Below are positions 1 to 8,806 of a stretch of DNA of 40,910 bases, piece after piece. Position numbers and translations under genes: made by a program. The DNA lies in assembly GCA_030833315.1 (NCBI GenBank), contig JAURHM010000028.1:1-40910 (forward strand). The letters are read 5' to 3'. Under the pieces are notes generated by a model. The model did not search any database. It was given only the letters and a program-made list of their open reading frames with translations, and was not told where the DNA came from. The stretch's first letter is position 1. Each line of letters opens with the position of its first letter. The stretch is from Burkholderiales bacterium. GTDB lineage: Bacteria; Pseudomonadota; Gammaproteobacteria; Burkholderiales; SG8-41.

Positions 1-387
1 GCGCTGACCCGCGAAAAAATCGTTGCCGCGGTCGCGCGGCAGTTCATTTGCATCGCCGATGCCTCGAAGCTGGTGGATGTCCTGGGCAAATTTCCGCTGC
101 CGGTGGAAGTGATCCCGATGGCGCGCTCCTACGTTGCCCGCGAAATCGTCAAACTCGGCGGGCAGCCGGAATGGCGCAGCAATTTCGTGACTGATAACGG
201 CAATGTGATCCTTGATGTGCGCAATCTGACCATCGTCGACCCGCCGAACCTCGAAACCCGGCTGAACCAGATCACCGGCGTGGTCACCAACGGCCTGTTC
301 GCACGCCGCGCCGCCGATGTGCTGCTGCTGGCGGGAAAAAACGGGGTGGAAACCCTGCGCCCGGCGGCCGCCATCAAATTGTCATAA
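1..387 (+). CDS. rpiA: Ribose-5-phosphate isomerase A, C-terminal part (cut by window edge)
   Basis: The frame is open from base 1 and gives the last 128 residues of a protein usually about 220 long. RpiA interconverts ribose-5-phosphate and ribulose-5-phosphate in the cytosolic pentose phosphate pathway. Family landmarks seen are the [13 protein letters not shown] stretch near the start, the [10 protein letters not shown] strand, the [12 protein letters not shown] segment and the [17 protein letters not shown] tail. The start codon and N-terminal substrate loop lie outside the window. The gene ends 40 bp before phoU on the same strand, so co-transcription is possible, though no functional link is evident. 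Confidence 0.95.
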   Translation, partial: ALTREKIVAAVARQFICIADASKLVDVLGKFPLPVEVIPMARSYVAREIVKLGGQPEWRSNFVTDNGNVILDVRNLTIVDPPNLETRLNQITGVVTNGLFARRAADVLLLAGKNGVETLRPAAAIKLS

Positions 388-427
388 TTCAGCGTTATAA
401 GTTCACCCTTTCGCCGCGGAGTCCACC

Positions 428-1129
428 ATGCCCGACCACACCCTCAAGCAGTTTGATACCGAGCTCGAAGAAATCCGCTCGCGGGTGCTGCAGATGGGCG
501 GCCTGGTCGAGCAACAGATCATTCGCGCTATCCAGGCGCTGACCGAAGGCCATGTCGGCATCGCCCGCGAAGTGATGAACAACGACCACCGCGTCAACGC
601 GCTGGAAGTGGCCATCGACGAGGAATGCAGTACGGTCATTGCGCGGCGCCAGCCCGCCGCCAAGGACCTGCGCATGATCATGACCGTGGTCAAGACCATT
701 ACCGATCTCGAACGCATCGGCGACGAGGCGGCAAAAATCGCACGCATGACGCTGTCGCTGTACGGCGCCGGCCGTCCGACCATACCGCGTGCCGCGGAGA
801 TCCAGCATGTCGCCGATATCGCGCTGGGCATGCTGCGCAATGCGCTCGACGCCTTCGCCCGGCTGGACCTTACCGTGGCCGCCAAAGTGGTGCGCCAGGA
901 TGAACAGGTCGATTCCGAATTCAAGGCCATCCTGCGCCAGCTGATCACCTTCATGATGGAAGATCCGCGGACGATTTCGCACGCACTCGACATCCTGTTC
1001 ATCGCCAAATCGATCGAGCGCATCGGCGACCACGCGAAGAACATGTCCGAATACGTGGTCTATCTGGTCAAGGGCAAGGACGTCCGCCACACCAGCGTCG
1101 AAACACTCGAACGCGAAGCCCTCGGCTGA
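428..1129 (+). CDS. phoU: Phosphate signalling/transport accessory protein PhoU
   Basis: This 233-residue protein matches PhoU in length and has two repeated three-helix PhoU domains (about residues 15-105 and 120-212). Each carries the acidic metal-binding helix motif: TDLERIGDEAAKIA near residue 95 and KSIERIGDHAKNMS near residue 200. In the family PhoU restrains the Pst transporter and the PhoR kinase and so controls phosphate uptake and polyphosphate accumulation. ATG follows GCGGAG at a suitable distance. No pst genes are in the window; here phoU is instead paired with ppx and faces the ppk cluster. No convincing Pho box is visible upstream. Confidence 0.95.
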   Translation: MPDHTLKQFDTELEEIRSRVLQMGGLVEQQIIRAIQALTEGHVGIAREVMNNDHRVNALEVAIDEECSTVIARRQPAAKDLRMIMTVVKTITDLERIGDEAAKIARMTLSLYGAGRPTIPRAAEIQHVADIALGMLRNALDAFARLDLTVAAKVVRQDEQVDSEFKAILRQLITFMMEDPRTISHALDILFIAKSIERIGDHAKNMSEYVVYLVKGKDVRHTSVETLEREALG

Positions 1130-1218
1130 CAAGCCCGCGTGGTACACTCGTTTGCATATTGCGAATCGGGGCGGCCATGCGGAACACTCGGACAACCATT
1201 CGGCAGGGATCACTCTGA

Positions 1219-2733
1219 ATGGCGGAGCAGTCCACCATTGCCGCTGTCGATCTGGGCTCCAATTCTTTCCACTGCCAGATCGCCCGCGTTGCCGGCGAAC
1301 AGTTCTTCCCGCTCGACTCGCTGCGCGAACCGGTGCGTCTGGGCGCTGGCCTCGGCAAGGACAAAAAACTTGACGATGAATCGCAGGAACGCGCGCTGGC
1401 CTGCCTCGCCCGCTTCGGCGAACGTCTGCGCGGCTTCGATCCGCACGGCATACGCGCCATTGGTACCAATACGCTGCGCGTTGCCAAGAACAGCAAACAA
1501 TTCCTGCGCCGCGCGCGTGCTGCGCTGGGCTTCCCGATCGAAGTCGTCGCCGGCCGCGAAGAAGCGCGGCTGATTTATCTGGGGGTGTCGCACAGCCTGC
1601 CGCCCTCGCACGACAAGCGGCTGGTCATCGACATCGGCGGCGGATCCACCGAGTGCATCATCGGCACCGGCTACAAGCCGCTGAAGCTGGAAAGCCTGTT
1701 CATGGGCTGCGTGTCGTACAGCCTGCGTTATTTCCGCGACGGCCGTGTCACCAAATCCTCACTCAAGGAAGCCGATCTGGCAGCACGCGCCGAACTCGAA
1801 CCCATTGTCAGCAGCTATATCCGCGGCAACTGGCAACAGGCCGTCGGCTCTTCCGGCACCATCCGCTCGCTGGCCGAAATCCTGCAGCTCTGCGGCCACA
1901 GCGACGGACAGATCACGCTGGCCGGACTCGACAAGCTGCGCAGCCACTTATTGCGTGCCGGCGACATGTCGGCGATCGAACTGCCCGGACTGCGCGCCGA
2001 CCGCCAACCGGTTCTGATCGGCGGACTGGCTATTCTTTACGCGGTACTCGACGAGCTGAACATCGACGAAATGACGCCGGCCACCGGCGCGATGCGCCAG
2101 GGCATCCTTTACGACATGCTCGGCCGCTTTCACAACCACGATATGCGCGATGTCACCGTCGAGCAGTTCATGCAGCGTTATCACGTCGATGCGCATCAGG
2201 CGCGGCGGGTCGCCGCTTTTGCCGCGACCCTGTACGAAAAACTCGCCGGTAATACGATCACCGAAGAGGCACCCCGCATGCTGGGTTGGGCCGCGCGCCT
2301 GCACGAAATAGGCATTCCGGTCGCCTACAGCGGTTATCACAAACATTCGGCTTACATCGTCAGCAACGCCGACATGCCGGGGTTTTCACGGGACGAGCAG
2401 GAGCGCCTCGCCTCACTTGTGCTGAGCCACCGGCGCTCACTGAAAAAATCCTGGGAAATCCTGCCGGAGCAGGAACGCGCCATGGTGCTGGCGCTGCGGC
2501 TGGCCGCGGTGTTGTGCCGTGCCCGCCGGGATACCCGTTTCCCGCCGCTGGAGGTCAAAATCCAGCGGGATAAGCTGCGGCTGGTGTTTGATGCGGCTTG
2601 GCTCGAGTCCAATCCACTGACGGCAACGGCGCTGCGCGAGGAAATCGCCGAATGGACGCGTATCGGTCATGACATCCGTGTGCCGGGACTCGACGACATC
2701 GTGCTGGCGCAGGAGGCGGCGCTCGCCGACTGA
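1219..2733 (+). CDS. ppx: Exopolyphosphatase (Ppx/GppA family)
   Basis: This 504-residue protein releases terminal phosphate from polyphosphate and may also act on pppGpp, as family members do. The actin-like ATPase fold is visible: phosphate loop 1 AVDLGSNSFHCQIA (residues 9-22), RAIGTNTLR near 80, loop 2 VIDIGGGSTECIIG near 138-151 and GSSGTIRS near 210. The C-terminal 190 residues form the HD-like helical module (AARLHEIG, then HKHSAYIV). The length fits long E. coli-type PPX rather than the short form. ATG at 1219 was chosen because the family N-terminus begins there; the 89-bp gap after phoU shows no clear terminator. It converges with the PPK2 gene. Confidence 0.95.
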   Translation: MAEQSTIAAVDLGSNSFHCQIARVAGEQFFPLDSLREPVRLGAGLGKDKKLDDESQERALACLARFGERLRGFDPHGIRAIGTNTLRVAKNSKQFLRRARAALGFPIEVVAGREEARLIYLGVSHSLPPSHDKRLVIDIGGGSTECIIGTGYKPLKLESLFMGCVSYSLRYFRDGRVTKSSLKEADLAARAELEPIVSSYIRGNWQQAVGSSGTIRSLAEILQLCGHSDGQITLAGLDKLRSHLLRAGDMSAIELPGLRADRQPVLIGGLAILYAVLDELNIDEMTPATGAMRQGILYDMLGRFHNHDMRDVTVEQFMQRYHVDAHQARRVAAFAATLYEKLAGNTITEEAPRMLGWAARLHEIGIPVAYSGYHKHSAYIVSNADMPGFSRDEQERLASLVLSHRRSLKKSWEILPEQERAMVLALRLAAVLCRARRDTRFPPLEVKIQRDKLRLVFDAAWLESNPLTATALREEIAEWTRIGHDIRVPGLDDIVLAQEAALAD

Positions 2734-2740
2734 GTAACGG

Positions 2741-2770
2741 CGGTCACAGGCGGTCACAGGCCGTCACTTG
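2741..2770. repeat. Short tandem repeat, 10-bp unit, between convergent ppx and PPK2 gene
   Basis: CGGTCACAGG occurs twice in perfect tandem (2741-2750, 2751-2760), followed by a third degenerate unit CCGTCACTTG. The third unit contains the stop codon of the leftward PPK2 gene. No stem with a U tract is formed, so this is not a normal terminator. Confidence 0.8.
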
Positions 2771-4305
2771 CGTTTTTTGCCCGCTCCGCCTTTTTTTGCC
2801 CGGCTTTTTCTGGGCTTTTCGATTCGATCCAGCGCGGCTTCAACGGCATCCGCCAGCGTGCGCAGGACCTTGAGCCGCGCGTAATACTTGTTGTTGGCTT
2901 CGACCAGCGTCCACGGTGACACATTCGTCGAAGTACGGTCGACCATGTCGCAGATCGACGTTTCATACTGATCCCATTTCTTGCGGTTGCGCCAGTCTTC
3001 ATCGGTGATCTTGAAACGCTTGAAGGCGACCTTCTCCCGCTCCTTGAAGCGCCGGTACTGTTCTTCCTTGCTGGTCGCCAGCCAGAATTTCACCACCAGC
3101 ACGTTGTGCTGCGCGAGCTGCTGTTCGAAATCATTGATCTCGGAATAGGCACGCATCCAGTCGGCTTCCTTGCAGAAACCCTCGACGCGCTCGACCAGAA
3201 CACGACCGTACCAGGAACGGTCAAAAATCGCAAAACGGCCGCGCCGCGGAATATGCCGCCAGAATCGCCACAGGTAAGGCTGCGCGCGTTCTTCTTCGGT
3301 CGGTGCGGCGACGGAGATCGTCTGATAGGCGCGTGCGTCCAGCGCCGCGGTAATGCGGCGGATGGCACCGCCCTTGCCCGCCGCGTCATTGCCTTCAAAT
3401 ACACCGACCACTGTCATCTGTTTCATCCGCGGATCACGGAAAAGGCGGTTGAGCCGCCCCTGCAGTTCTTCCAGCTGACCGGTATAAGCCTTTTTCGACA
3501 ATTCCTGATCGAGCTGCAGCGCGCGCAGTACATTGAGCTTGTCGATGGCAGGCAGCAGCGGCGGCGTGCGATCCGGAAGGCGCGGTACTGGCTTGTCATC
3601 GAGCCGCTCGCGCATCGCCGCCAATAGCGTGCGGCCAACAGTCAGGCTGCGGTAGCGCGCATCGGCACCGGACACCACCAGCCACGGCGCTTCGGCGGTG
3701 CTGGTCTTGCGCACGAAAGGCTCGCAAACTTTGGCAAAACTGTCGTAATTCTTGAACAGGGTCCAGTCTTGTTTGGTGACCCGCCAACTGGTTACCGTAT
3801 CCTTCTCCAATTCGCGGAGCCGCTTTTTCTGCTGCGGCTTGGACAGGTGAAACCAGAATTTCAGCAACAACACACCCTCGTCGAGCAGCATGCGTTCGAG
3901 CCGGAGAATTTCGCTGATTTCCTGGTCGAACTGCCCTTCGCTGCTGAGCCCCATCACGCGGTTGAGGATGGGCTGGGTATGCCAGGCGCCGAAAAAAATG
4001 CCGATTTTTCCCTTGGGGGGCAAAGCGCGCCAGTAGCGCCAGACCCGCGGCCGTTCAGTTTCCTCATCGGAAGGCTCGGCAAATCCATGGACCTCGATGT
4101 GACGCGGATCCATCCATTCACTGAGCAGATTGACCATCTCGCCTTTGCCCGCACCCTCGACGCCGGCGATCAGGATCAGCGTGGCGAATTTGCCGCTCTG
4201 CTTGAGATCGTACTGGGCATTGAGCAAGGCCTGGCGCAGCTTCGGTTCTTCGCGCTTGTAGACGGCTTTTTCAATGCGATGGGAGAGACTGGCTGATTCA
4301 AACAT
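2764..4305 (-). CDS. Two-domain polyphosphate kinase 2 (polyphosphate:AMP phosphotransferase type)
   Basis: This 513-residue protein has two fused PPK2 domains, the architecture of polyphosphate:AMP phosphotransferase (PAP), which makes ADP from AMP using polyphosphate. The second domain (about 255-490) is intact: Walker A EGNDAAGKGG (residues 304-313) and Walker B/lid FDRSWYGRVLVERVEGF (361-377). The first domain has a P-loop AGVEGAGKG lacking the catalytic Asp, and FFGAWHTQP where Walker B should be, so it is probably non-catalytic, as reported for other fused members. ATG at 4305 follows AGGAG; an upstream extension of the frame lacks homology. It starts 8 bp after sixA, so it is likely co-transcribed. 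The C-terminus is Lys-rich (RKSRAKKGGAGKKRK), which could favour polyphosphate contact (inference). Confidence 0.93.
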   Translation of the reverse strand: MFESASLSHRIEKAVYKREEPKLRQALLNAQYDLKQSGKFATLILIAGVEGAGKGEMVNLLSEWMDPRHIEVHGFAEPSDEETERPRVWRYWRALPPKGKIGIFFGAWHTQPILNRVMGLSSEGQFDQEISEILRLERMLLDEGVLLLKFWFHLSKPQQKKRLRELEKDTVTSWRVTKQDWTLFKNYDSFAKVCEPFVRKTSTAEAPWLVVSGADARYRSLTVGRTLLAAMRERLDDKPVPRLPDRTPPLLPAIDKLNVLRALQLDQELSKKAYTGQLEELQGRLNRLFRDPRMKQMTVVGVFEGNDAAGKGGAIRRITAALDARAYQTISVAAPTEEERAQPYLWRFWRHIPRRGRFAIFDRSWYGRVLVERVEGFCKEADWMRAYSEINDFEQQLAQHNVLVVKFWLATSKEEQYRRFKEREKVAFKRFKITDEDWRNRKKWDQYETSICDMVDRTSTNVSPWTLVEANNKYYARLKVLRTLADAVEAALDRIEKPRKSRAKKGGAGKKRK

Positions 4306-4313
4306 GGCCACTC

Positions 4314-4757
4314 CTAGAGAATGCCCGGGGCCAGCACGGCGCGCACCGTCATGCCGCCTTCGTCGTCGCGCGAAAGCCACCAGATCGAGCCTTTTTTGAC
4401 GTTCCAGGGCTGGATAACGCCAGTCAGCGCCAAACCTGCCGCTGCACCCAGCGTCGGCTGATGACCGACCACCACGACCGTGCCGCGGCCGTCCGGCCAG
4501 CCGGCGGCCTTGAGCAGGCCCTGCGGTGTGGCCGAAGTCGACAGTGCGGAATCAATCACAAAATCCGCAGTGAGCGCCCCTGCCGTTTCACAGGTACGCG
4601 TTGCGGGACTGACCATCACCCGCCAGCCTGCAGGCAGATGTGCCTCCAGCCAAGTAGCCATTTTTTTCGCCTGTTTTTGGCCCTTCGCCGTCAGCCGGCG
4701 ATGTTCATCGGGAATGCCGTCTTCGGCATCTGCATGCCGCCACAGAATCAGATTCAT
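4314..4757 (-). CDS. sixA: Phosphohistidine phosphatase SixA-like (histidine phosphatase superfamily)
   Basis: The 147-residue protein has the minimal SixA-type phosphoglycerate mutase-like fold. Visible catalytic residues are Arg7-His8 (LILWRHADAED; RHA instead of the classical RHG), Arg54 in SPATRTCET, and His99 in VVGHQPTLG. SixA removes phosphate from phosphohistidine proteins; in E. coli it acts on the nitrogen PTS. The start was set at the ATG just before the first strand. It lies 43 bp after the CYTH-CHAD gene and 8 bp before the PPK2 gene, so it belongs to the polyphosphate operon. A role on PPK1 phosphohistidine, PhoR-type kinases or the nitrogen PTS is possible; none is shown by the sequence. 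Confidence 0.85.
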   Translation of the reverse strand: MNLILWRHADAEDGIPDEHRRLTAKGQKQAKKMATWLEAHLPAGWRVMVSPATRTCETAGALTADFVIDSALSTSATPQGLLKAAGWPDGRGTVVVVGHQPTLGAAAGLALTGVIQPWNVKKGSIWWLSRDDEGGMTVRAVLAPGIL

Positions 4758-4800
4758 GCCCACCGTATTCAAGCTCCGAAAGATCAGGGGACACGCACTG

Positions 4801-6348
4801 TCAGCGCCCCTTTGATATTGTCCACGGCTGCGCTGCCGCACGATAACGCTGCCACGCTGACGCCAGATGCTCGCGCTGCTGCAGGGCGAGTTGCTGATGC
4901 TGCTGCATCACCGCATCGGCCGCTGCGGCCGGCCAGCGACGCGCATTGCGGCTTGCCGCTGCAAACAGCGATTCCAGCGTCACCGCGTCATTGATGCGGC
5001 CCAGTATATCCTGCAGTTTTTCCAGCCGTGCACGTTGCTCCACCATCGCCTTGACCTGAAACAAATGATTGAAAAATTCCACGGCGTAGCGGAGTTTTTT
5101 GACGGCGATACGCAGACCATGCAATTGCGCCGGCGATTGTCCGGCCAGACGCCGGCCGCGCTTGATTACCTGCGCATGGCGTGCCGACAGGATTTGCGCG
5201 GCGGCTTGGCGAACGGGAACCCGCCATGACGCATCGGCAATCGTCCGCGGCGTCACCAGCCAGCGCCCGATGGTCAGCATCGTCATTGTATAACTATTTG
5301 TTTTTATTGTTTTTTTAGCTTTTCCCCGGGCATTCTGATGCGCCAGCGCGCAAGCTGCAGCCAGTTTAGCGATGCTCGGCATTGCGGCCATTGGCGGCAG
5401 CGTCTCGGTGATCAGTACATCCCAGTCCCGCGCCAATCCCAAGCCTTGGCTGATCGTGCGCAGCTTCGCTGCGGGTTCAGCCAGCGCATCACCCAGCGGC
5501 TCGCGGAACAGATCCAGCGCGCAACGCAGACGGCGCAGACCGACGCGCATCTGATGCAGATACTCCGGATTTTCTGAATCCAGCACGCCGCGTGCATTGC
5601 CCTGTATATGGGCCAGCGTCGAGACTGCGATGCAATGAAACGCATCGCCCGCACTCATGCGGCGCGTCAGCCTTACCGCCGCTGCCTTTTGTGGCACGGA
5701 GAACTGCGCGTCATAAAGCGCATAACCTCGCTCGGCCTTGGAGTGCTGCTCCAGTTCCAGCGGATGCAGTTCCGCCAACTGCAGCGCCAGATCGAACAAC
5801 GCCGTCACTGGCCCCTGCTTGAGTTCGAGTTCCAGTTCGCACAGCTTTTCTCGGCGTAAGCCGCTGCGAATCTCGCCGAAATCGATGGCCACTTCAATCA
5901 GGACTCCCGGCGCCGGCGTCAACAGCCGCAGGCTGCGTTTGATGTCGGTGCTGAGCACCGGAACCAAAGTCGATGCGATGTTTGCGTCGCGCAGCACTTT
6001 GGTCAGGGCATTGCGCGGCAACACGGAAAGATCAGGCTGTGCACTGCGCAGCACCGACTCGAATTCCATCCGGGTATGCACACCGGAAGCCACGCTGCCG
6101 CCGCCCTTAAGGGCCTGTACCCAGCGCTGGCCTTCGCGCCGCACCCGCAATGCGATGTGTTTGCGCCATAACTGCAGATCCGGCGTATCGTAATAGGTCG
6201 CGGCCAGCTGCACGGTGCGTGCAGTGACCGCAGCGCGCAACAATGGTGATGCAAGCAGCGCGCGCAATCGCGCAGGCGGTACCCGCAGCTTGAGTTCGAT
6301 TTCCTGCCCGGCCGCAGCAGCCGGCGCCGCGCGGACGCGCCGTTTCAT
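4801..6348 (-). CDS. CYTH-CHAD domain protein (inorganic triphosphatase / polyphosphate-binding, YgiF-like)
   Basis: This 515-residue fusion has an N-terminal CYTH (triphosphate tunnel) domain at about 14-205, with the signature EIELK at residues 16-20, then charged strands such as RVRREGQRWVQALKGG and ELELELKQG. A C-terminal CHAD helical domain covers about 225-500, with conserved HQMRVGLRRLRCALDLF and LHGLRIAVKKLRYAVEFF. CYTH members such as E. coli YgiF hydrolyse inorganic triphosphate; CHAD domains bind polyphosphate through basic helices. The start ATG overlaps the ppk1 stop (ATGA), so translation is probably coupled to PPK1. Oddity: codons 344-353 (AKKTIKTNSY) are encoded by an AT-rich 29-bp sequence found again at the macA stop codon. 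Confidence 0.93.
   Translation of the reverse strand: MKRRVRAAPAAAAGQEIELKLRVPPARLRALLASPLLRAAVTARTVQLAATYYDTPDLQLWRKHIALRVRREGQRWVQALKGGGSVASGVHTRMEFESVLRSAQPDLSVLPRNALTKVLRDANIASTLVPVLSTDIKRSLRLLTPAPGVLIEVAIDFGEIRSGLRREKLCELELELKQGPVTALFDLALQLAELHPLELEQHSKAERGYALYDAQFSVPQKAAAVRLTRRMSAGDAFHCIAVSTLAHIQGNARGVLDSENPEYLHQMRVGLRRLRCALDLFREPLGDALAEPAAKLRTISQGLGLARDWDVLITETLPPMAAMPSIAKLAAACALAHQNARGKAKKTIKTNSYTMTMLTIGRWLVTPRTIADASWRVPVRQAAAQILSARHAQVIKRGRRLAGQSPAQLHGLRIAVKKLRYAVEFFNHLFQVKAMVEQRARLEKLQDILGRINDAVTLESLFAAASRNARRWPAAAADAVMQQHQQLALQQREHLASAWQRYRAAAQPWTISKGR
5290..5318 (-). repeat. 29-bp AT-rich exact repeat, copy 1 (inside the CHAD coding region)
   Basis: Positions 5290-5318 are identical to 36668-36696. 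On the minus strand the copy begins CTAAAAAAACAATAAAAACA and ends AATAGTTAT. Both copies lie in the same orientation relative to the gene they touch. Here it is read through in frame and encodes part of the CHAD domain, in sharp base-composition contrast with the GC-rich surroundings. Confidence 0.9.
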
Positions 6349-8453
6349 GCGCTGGGTTTGTGCGACAGCGATTCGAGCAGCAGATCCTGCGCGCCGAAGG
6401 GCTTGCTGCGGGCCGGCATCTGGCAGCTGTACTGGCCGTCTTCGCCCATGACCCAGGCCCGCGTGTTGTCATCGAGATAAGGTCGCAGGCCTTCGTCAAT
6501 CACGCGCTGGCGCAGTATGGCATCGAGAACGGGGAAACAGACTTCAACGCGACCGAAGAAATTACGCCCCATCCAATCGGCGCTTGACAGATAAACCTTT
6601 TCAGCACCTTCATTGTGAAAATAAAACACGCGGGTATGCTCGAGAAAACGCCCGATCACCGACCGTACACGGATGTTTTCCGAAAGCCCGGCAACGCCGG
6701 GGCGCAGTGCGCAGACGCCGCGAACGATCAGGTCGATCTGCACGCCGGCCTGCGAAGCCCGGTACAGCGCGCCGACGACTTCCGGCTCGAGCAGCGCGTT
6801 CATCTTGGCAATGATCTGGCCCTTGCGGCCGGCGGTGGCGATTGCCGTTTCGTTTTCGATCGCACGCAGCATTTCGCGGTGAAGCGTAAACGGCGACTGC
6901 AGCAGATGACGCAGTTTTGAAGCGCGGCCGAGTCCGGTCAACTGCATGAAGACATCGGCGACATCACTGCCGATTTCCTCATGGCAGGTAAACAGCCCGA
7001 AGTCGGTATAGATGCGTGCGGTGCGCGGATGGTAATTACCGGTTGAAAGATGCACATACCGGCGCAGCCCTTCACCTTCGCGTCGCACCACCATCAGCAT
7101 CTTGGCATGGGTCTTGTGACCGACAACGCCGTAGACGACGTGAGCGCCGACCTCTTCCAGGCGCTGCGCCCAGTTAATGTTGGCTTCCTCGTCAAAACGC
7201 GCCATCAGTTCGAGAACAACAGTCACTTCCTTGCCGCTGCGTGCGGCACTGATCAGCACTTCCATCAGTTCGGATTCGGCGCCGGTGCGGTACACCGTCA
7301 TCTTGATCGCGGCAACTGCGGGGTCGCGCGCCGCCTGCTGCAGCAATGCGATCACCGGCTGGAAGGACTGATAGGGATGGTGCAGTAGCACATCGCCGCC
7401 GCGGATCACCTCGAACAAGTCGCACTGCGGGTGCAGGCGCTCGGGCAGGCCGGGCCGGAACTGCGGGAACTTGAGATCGGGACGATCCACCCATTCGGGC
7501 ACGCTGATCACACGGGCCAGATTCACCGGTCCGTCGACGCGGTAGAAATCCTCCTCGTCGAGCATGAACTGACGCAGCAGGAACTGCGAAATCGACTGTG
7601 AACAGCTGTCGGCCACTTCCAGACGCACCTCGTCACCGAAATGGCGGTGCGGCAGTTCACCGCGCAGCGCAGTGCGCAGATCCTTGACCTCTTCGTCGTC
7701 AACAAACAGCTCGCTGTTGCGCGTCAGGCGGAACTGGTAACAGCCCAGCACCTTCATGCCGCTGAACAGTTCACCGACATGTTCATGCAGCACGGACGAC
7801 AGAAAAACGAAGTCATATTCGACGCCGGCAACGCTCTGCGGCAGGCGGATCACCCGCGGCAGCACCCGCGGCGCCTGCACGATGGCGATTCCTGAGTTGC
7901 GGCCGAAGGCATCCTTGCCTTCCAGCTCGACCGCAAAGTTGAGACTTTTGTTGAGCACGCGCGGAAAGGGATGCGCCGGATCGAGGCCTATCGGCGTCAG
8001 TACCGGCATCACTTCACGCTTGAAATAGCTGCGGATCCACTCGTTCTGCTGCGGCGTGAATTCACTCCGCCGCAGAAAACGGATGCCTTCCCGTTCCATG
8101 CCGGGCAGGATTTCCTCGTTGAGCAGCTCGTACTGCCGTGCCACCAGCTCATGCGCCTCGCGCGCCACCTGCCGGTAAACCTGTTCCGCACGCGCCTGGT
8201 CGGGACCGATAGGCGCGGTACCCGCCTCGATCTCGGCATGCAGGCGGGCGACGCGAACCTCGAAGAATTCATCCAGATTACTGCTGACAATGCACAGAAA
8301 GCGCAGACGCTCCAGCAGCGGATGTTCGCGGTGTTCCGCCTGCGCCAGCACCCGGCGGTTGAACGACAGCAGGCCGAGCTCTCGGTTGAGGTAGAACTCG
8401 GGGGCAAATCCGGTTTTGCCCGGTTTGCGACGGGGGCGCAAGGACGCGTTCAC
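6345..8453 (-). CDS. ppk: Polyphosphate kinase 1
   Basis: This 702-residue protein has the expected PPK1 length and four-domain order: N-terminal helical region (FYLNRELGLLSFNRRVL, residues 20-36), head domain, then two phospholipase-D-like catalytic domains. The HAK motif in GHKTHAKMLMVV places the autophosphorylated histidine at residue 449; the second catalytic histidine is in VFYFHNEGAEKVYLSSADWM near 600. PPK1 polymerises the gamma phosphate of ATP into polyphosphate. The start codon is GTG with only a weak ribosome binding site. It begins 21 bp after yggX and overlaps the CYTH-CHAD gene by four bases. Confidence 0.97.
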   Translation of the reverse strand: MNASLRPRRKPGKTGFAPEFYLNRELGLLSFNRRVLAQAEHREHPLLERLRFLCIVSSNLDEFFEVRVARLHAEIEAGTAPIGPDQARAEQVYRQVAREAHELVARQYELLNEEILPGMEREGIRFLRRSEFTPQQNEWIRSYFKREVMPVLTPIGLDPAHPFPRVLNKSLNFAVELEGKDAFGRNSGIAIVQAPRVLPRVIRLPQSVAGVEYDFVFLSSVLHEHVGELFSGMKVLGCYQFRLTRNSELFVDDEEVKDLRTALRGELPHRHFGDEVRLEVADSCSQSISQFLLRQFMLDEEDFYRVDGPVNLARVISVPEWVDRPDLKFPQFRPGLPERLHPQCDLFEVIRGGDVLLHHPYQSFQPVIALLQQAARDPAVAAIKMTVYRTGAESELMEVLISAARSGKEVTVVLELMARFDEEANINWAQRLEEVGAHVVYGVVGHKTHAKMLMVVRREGEGLRRYVHLSTGNYHPRTARIYTDFGLFTCHEEIGSDVADVFMQLTGLGRASKLRHLLQSPFTLHREMLRAIENETAIATAGRKGQIIAKMNALLEPEVVGALYRASQAGVQIDLIVRGVCALRPGVAGLSENIRVRSVIGRFLEHTRVFYFHNEGAEKVYLSSADWMGRNFFGRVEVCFPVLDAILRQRVIDEGLRPYLDDNTRAWVMGEDGQYSCQMPARSKPFGAQDLLLESLSHKPSA

Positions 8454-8474
8454 AGGAACGGTCTTTGGCCACGG

Positions 8475-8747
8475 TCAGGGCTTCGGCGGAACGTACCCCA
8501 CCGCAGCATCGGCGCCGTCGCCGAAAAAGTGCCGGTCCATCTGTTGCGCAAGATAATCACGGGCTTTTTTGTCCGCCAGATTCAGCCGGTTTTCATTGAC
8601 CAGCATCTTTTGCTGCTCAAGCCAGTTTTTCCAGGCCTCTTTCGACACGTTTTCAAACACGCGCCGCCCCAGGTCGCCGGGGTAGGGCGGGAAATCCAGC
8701 CCCTCCGCTTCCCGCTTCAGTTTCACACACATTACCTGACGCGCCAT
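8475..8747 (-). CDS. yggX: YggX-family Fe(2+)-trafficking / oxidative damage protection protein
   Basis: This 90-residue cytosolic protein fits YggX closely: the invariant N-terminal Cys is at residue 7 ([10 protein letters not shown]), followed by [49 protein letters not shown] and the [15 protein letters not shown] tail. The family protects iron-sulphur enzymes from oxidative damage and is thought to handle iron. ATG at 8747 is preceded by GGGAG. The gene sits between argA (59 bp upstream) and ppk1 (21 bp downstream) on the same strand. The usual beta/gammaproteobacterial partner mutY is absent here. Confidence 0.95.
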   Translation of the reverse strand: MARQVMCVKLKREAEGLDFPPYPGDLGRRVFENVSKEAWKNWLEQQKMLVNENRLNLADKKARDYLAQQMDRHFFGDGADAAVGYVPPKP

Positions 8748-8806
8748 CTTATGCTCCCATCATAAAACTTAAACATTACGGATTTGTTGCGATAGATCAG
8801 ACGTCA

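Noticed and set aside
388-427. Pho box or sigma-70 promoter directly upstream of phoU
   Set aside because: TTGTCA and TATAAG are present but only 11 bp apart, and no direct CTGTCAT-type repeats are seen.
2766-2785. T6 run after ppx as a Rho-independent terminator
   Set aside because: No GC stem precedes the run, which encodes the lysine-rich C-terminus of PPK2 on the other strand.
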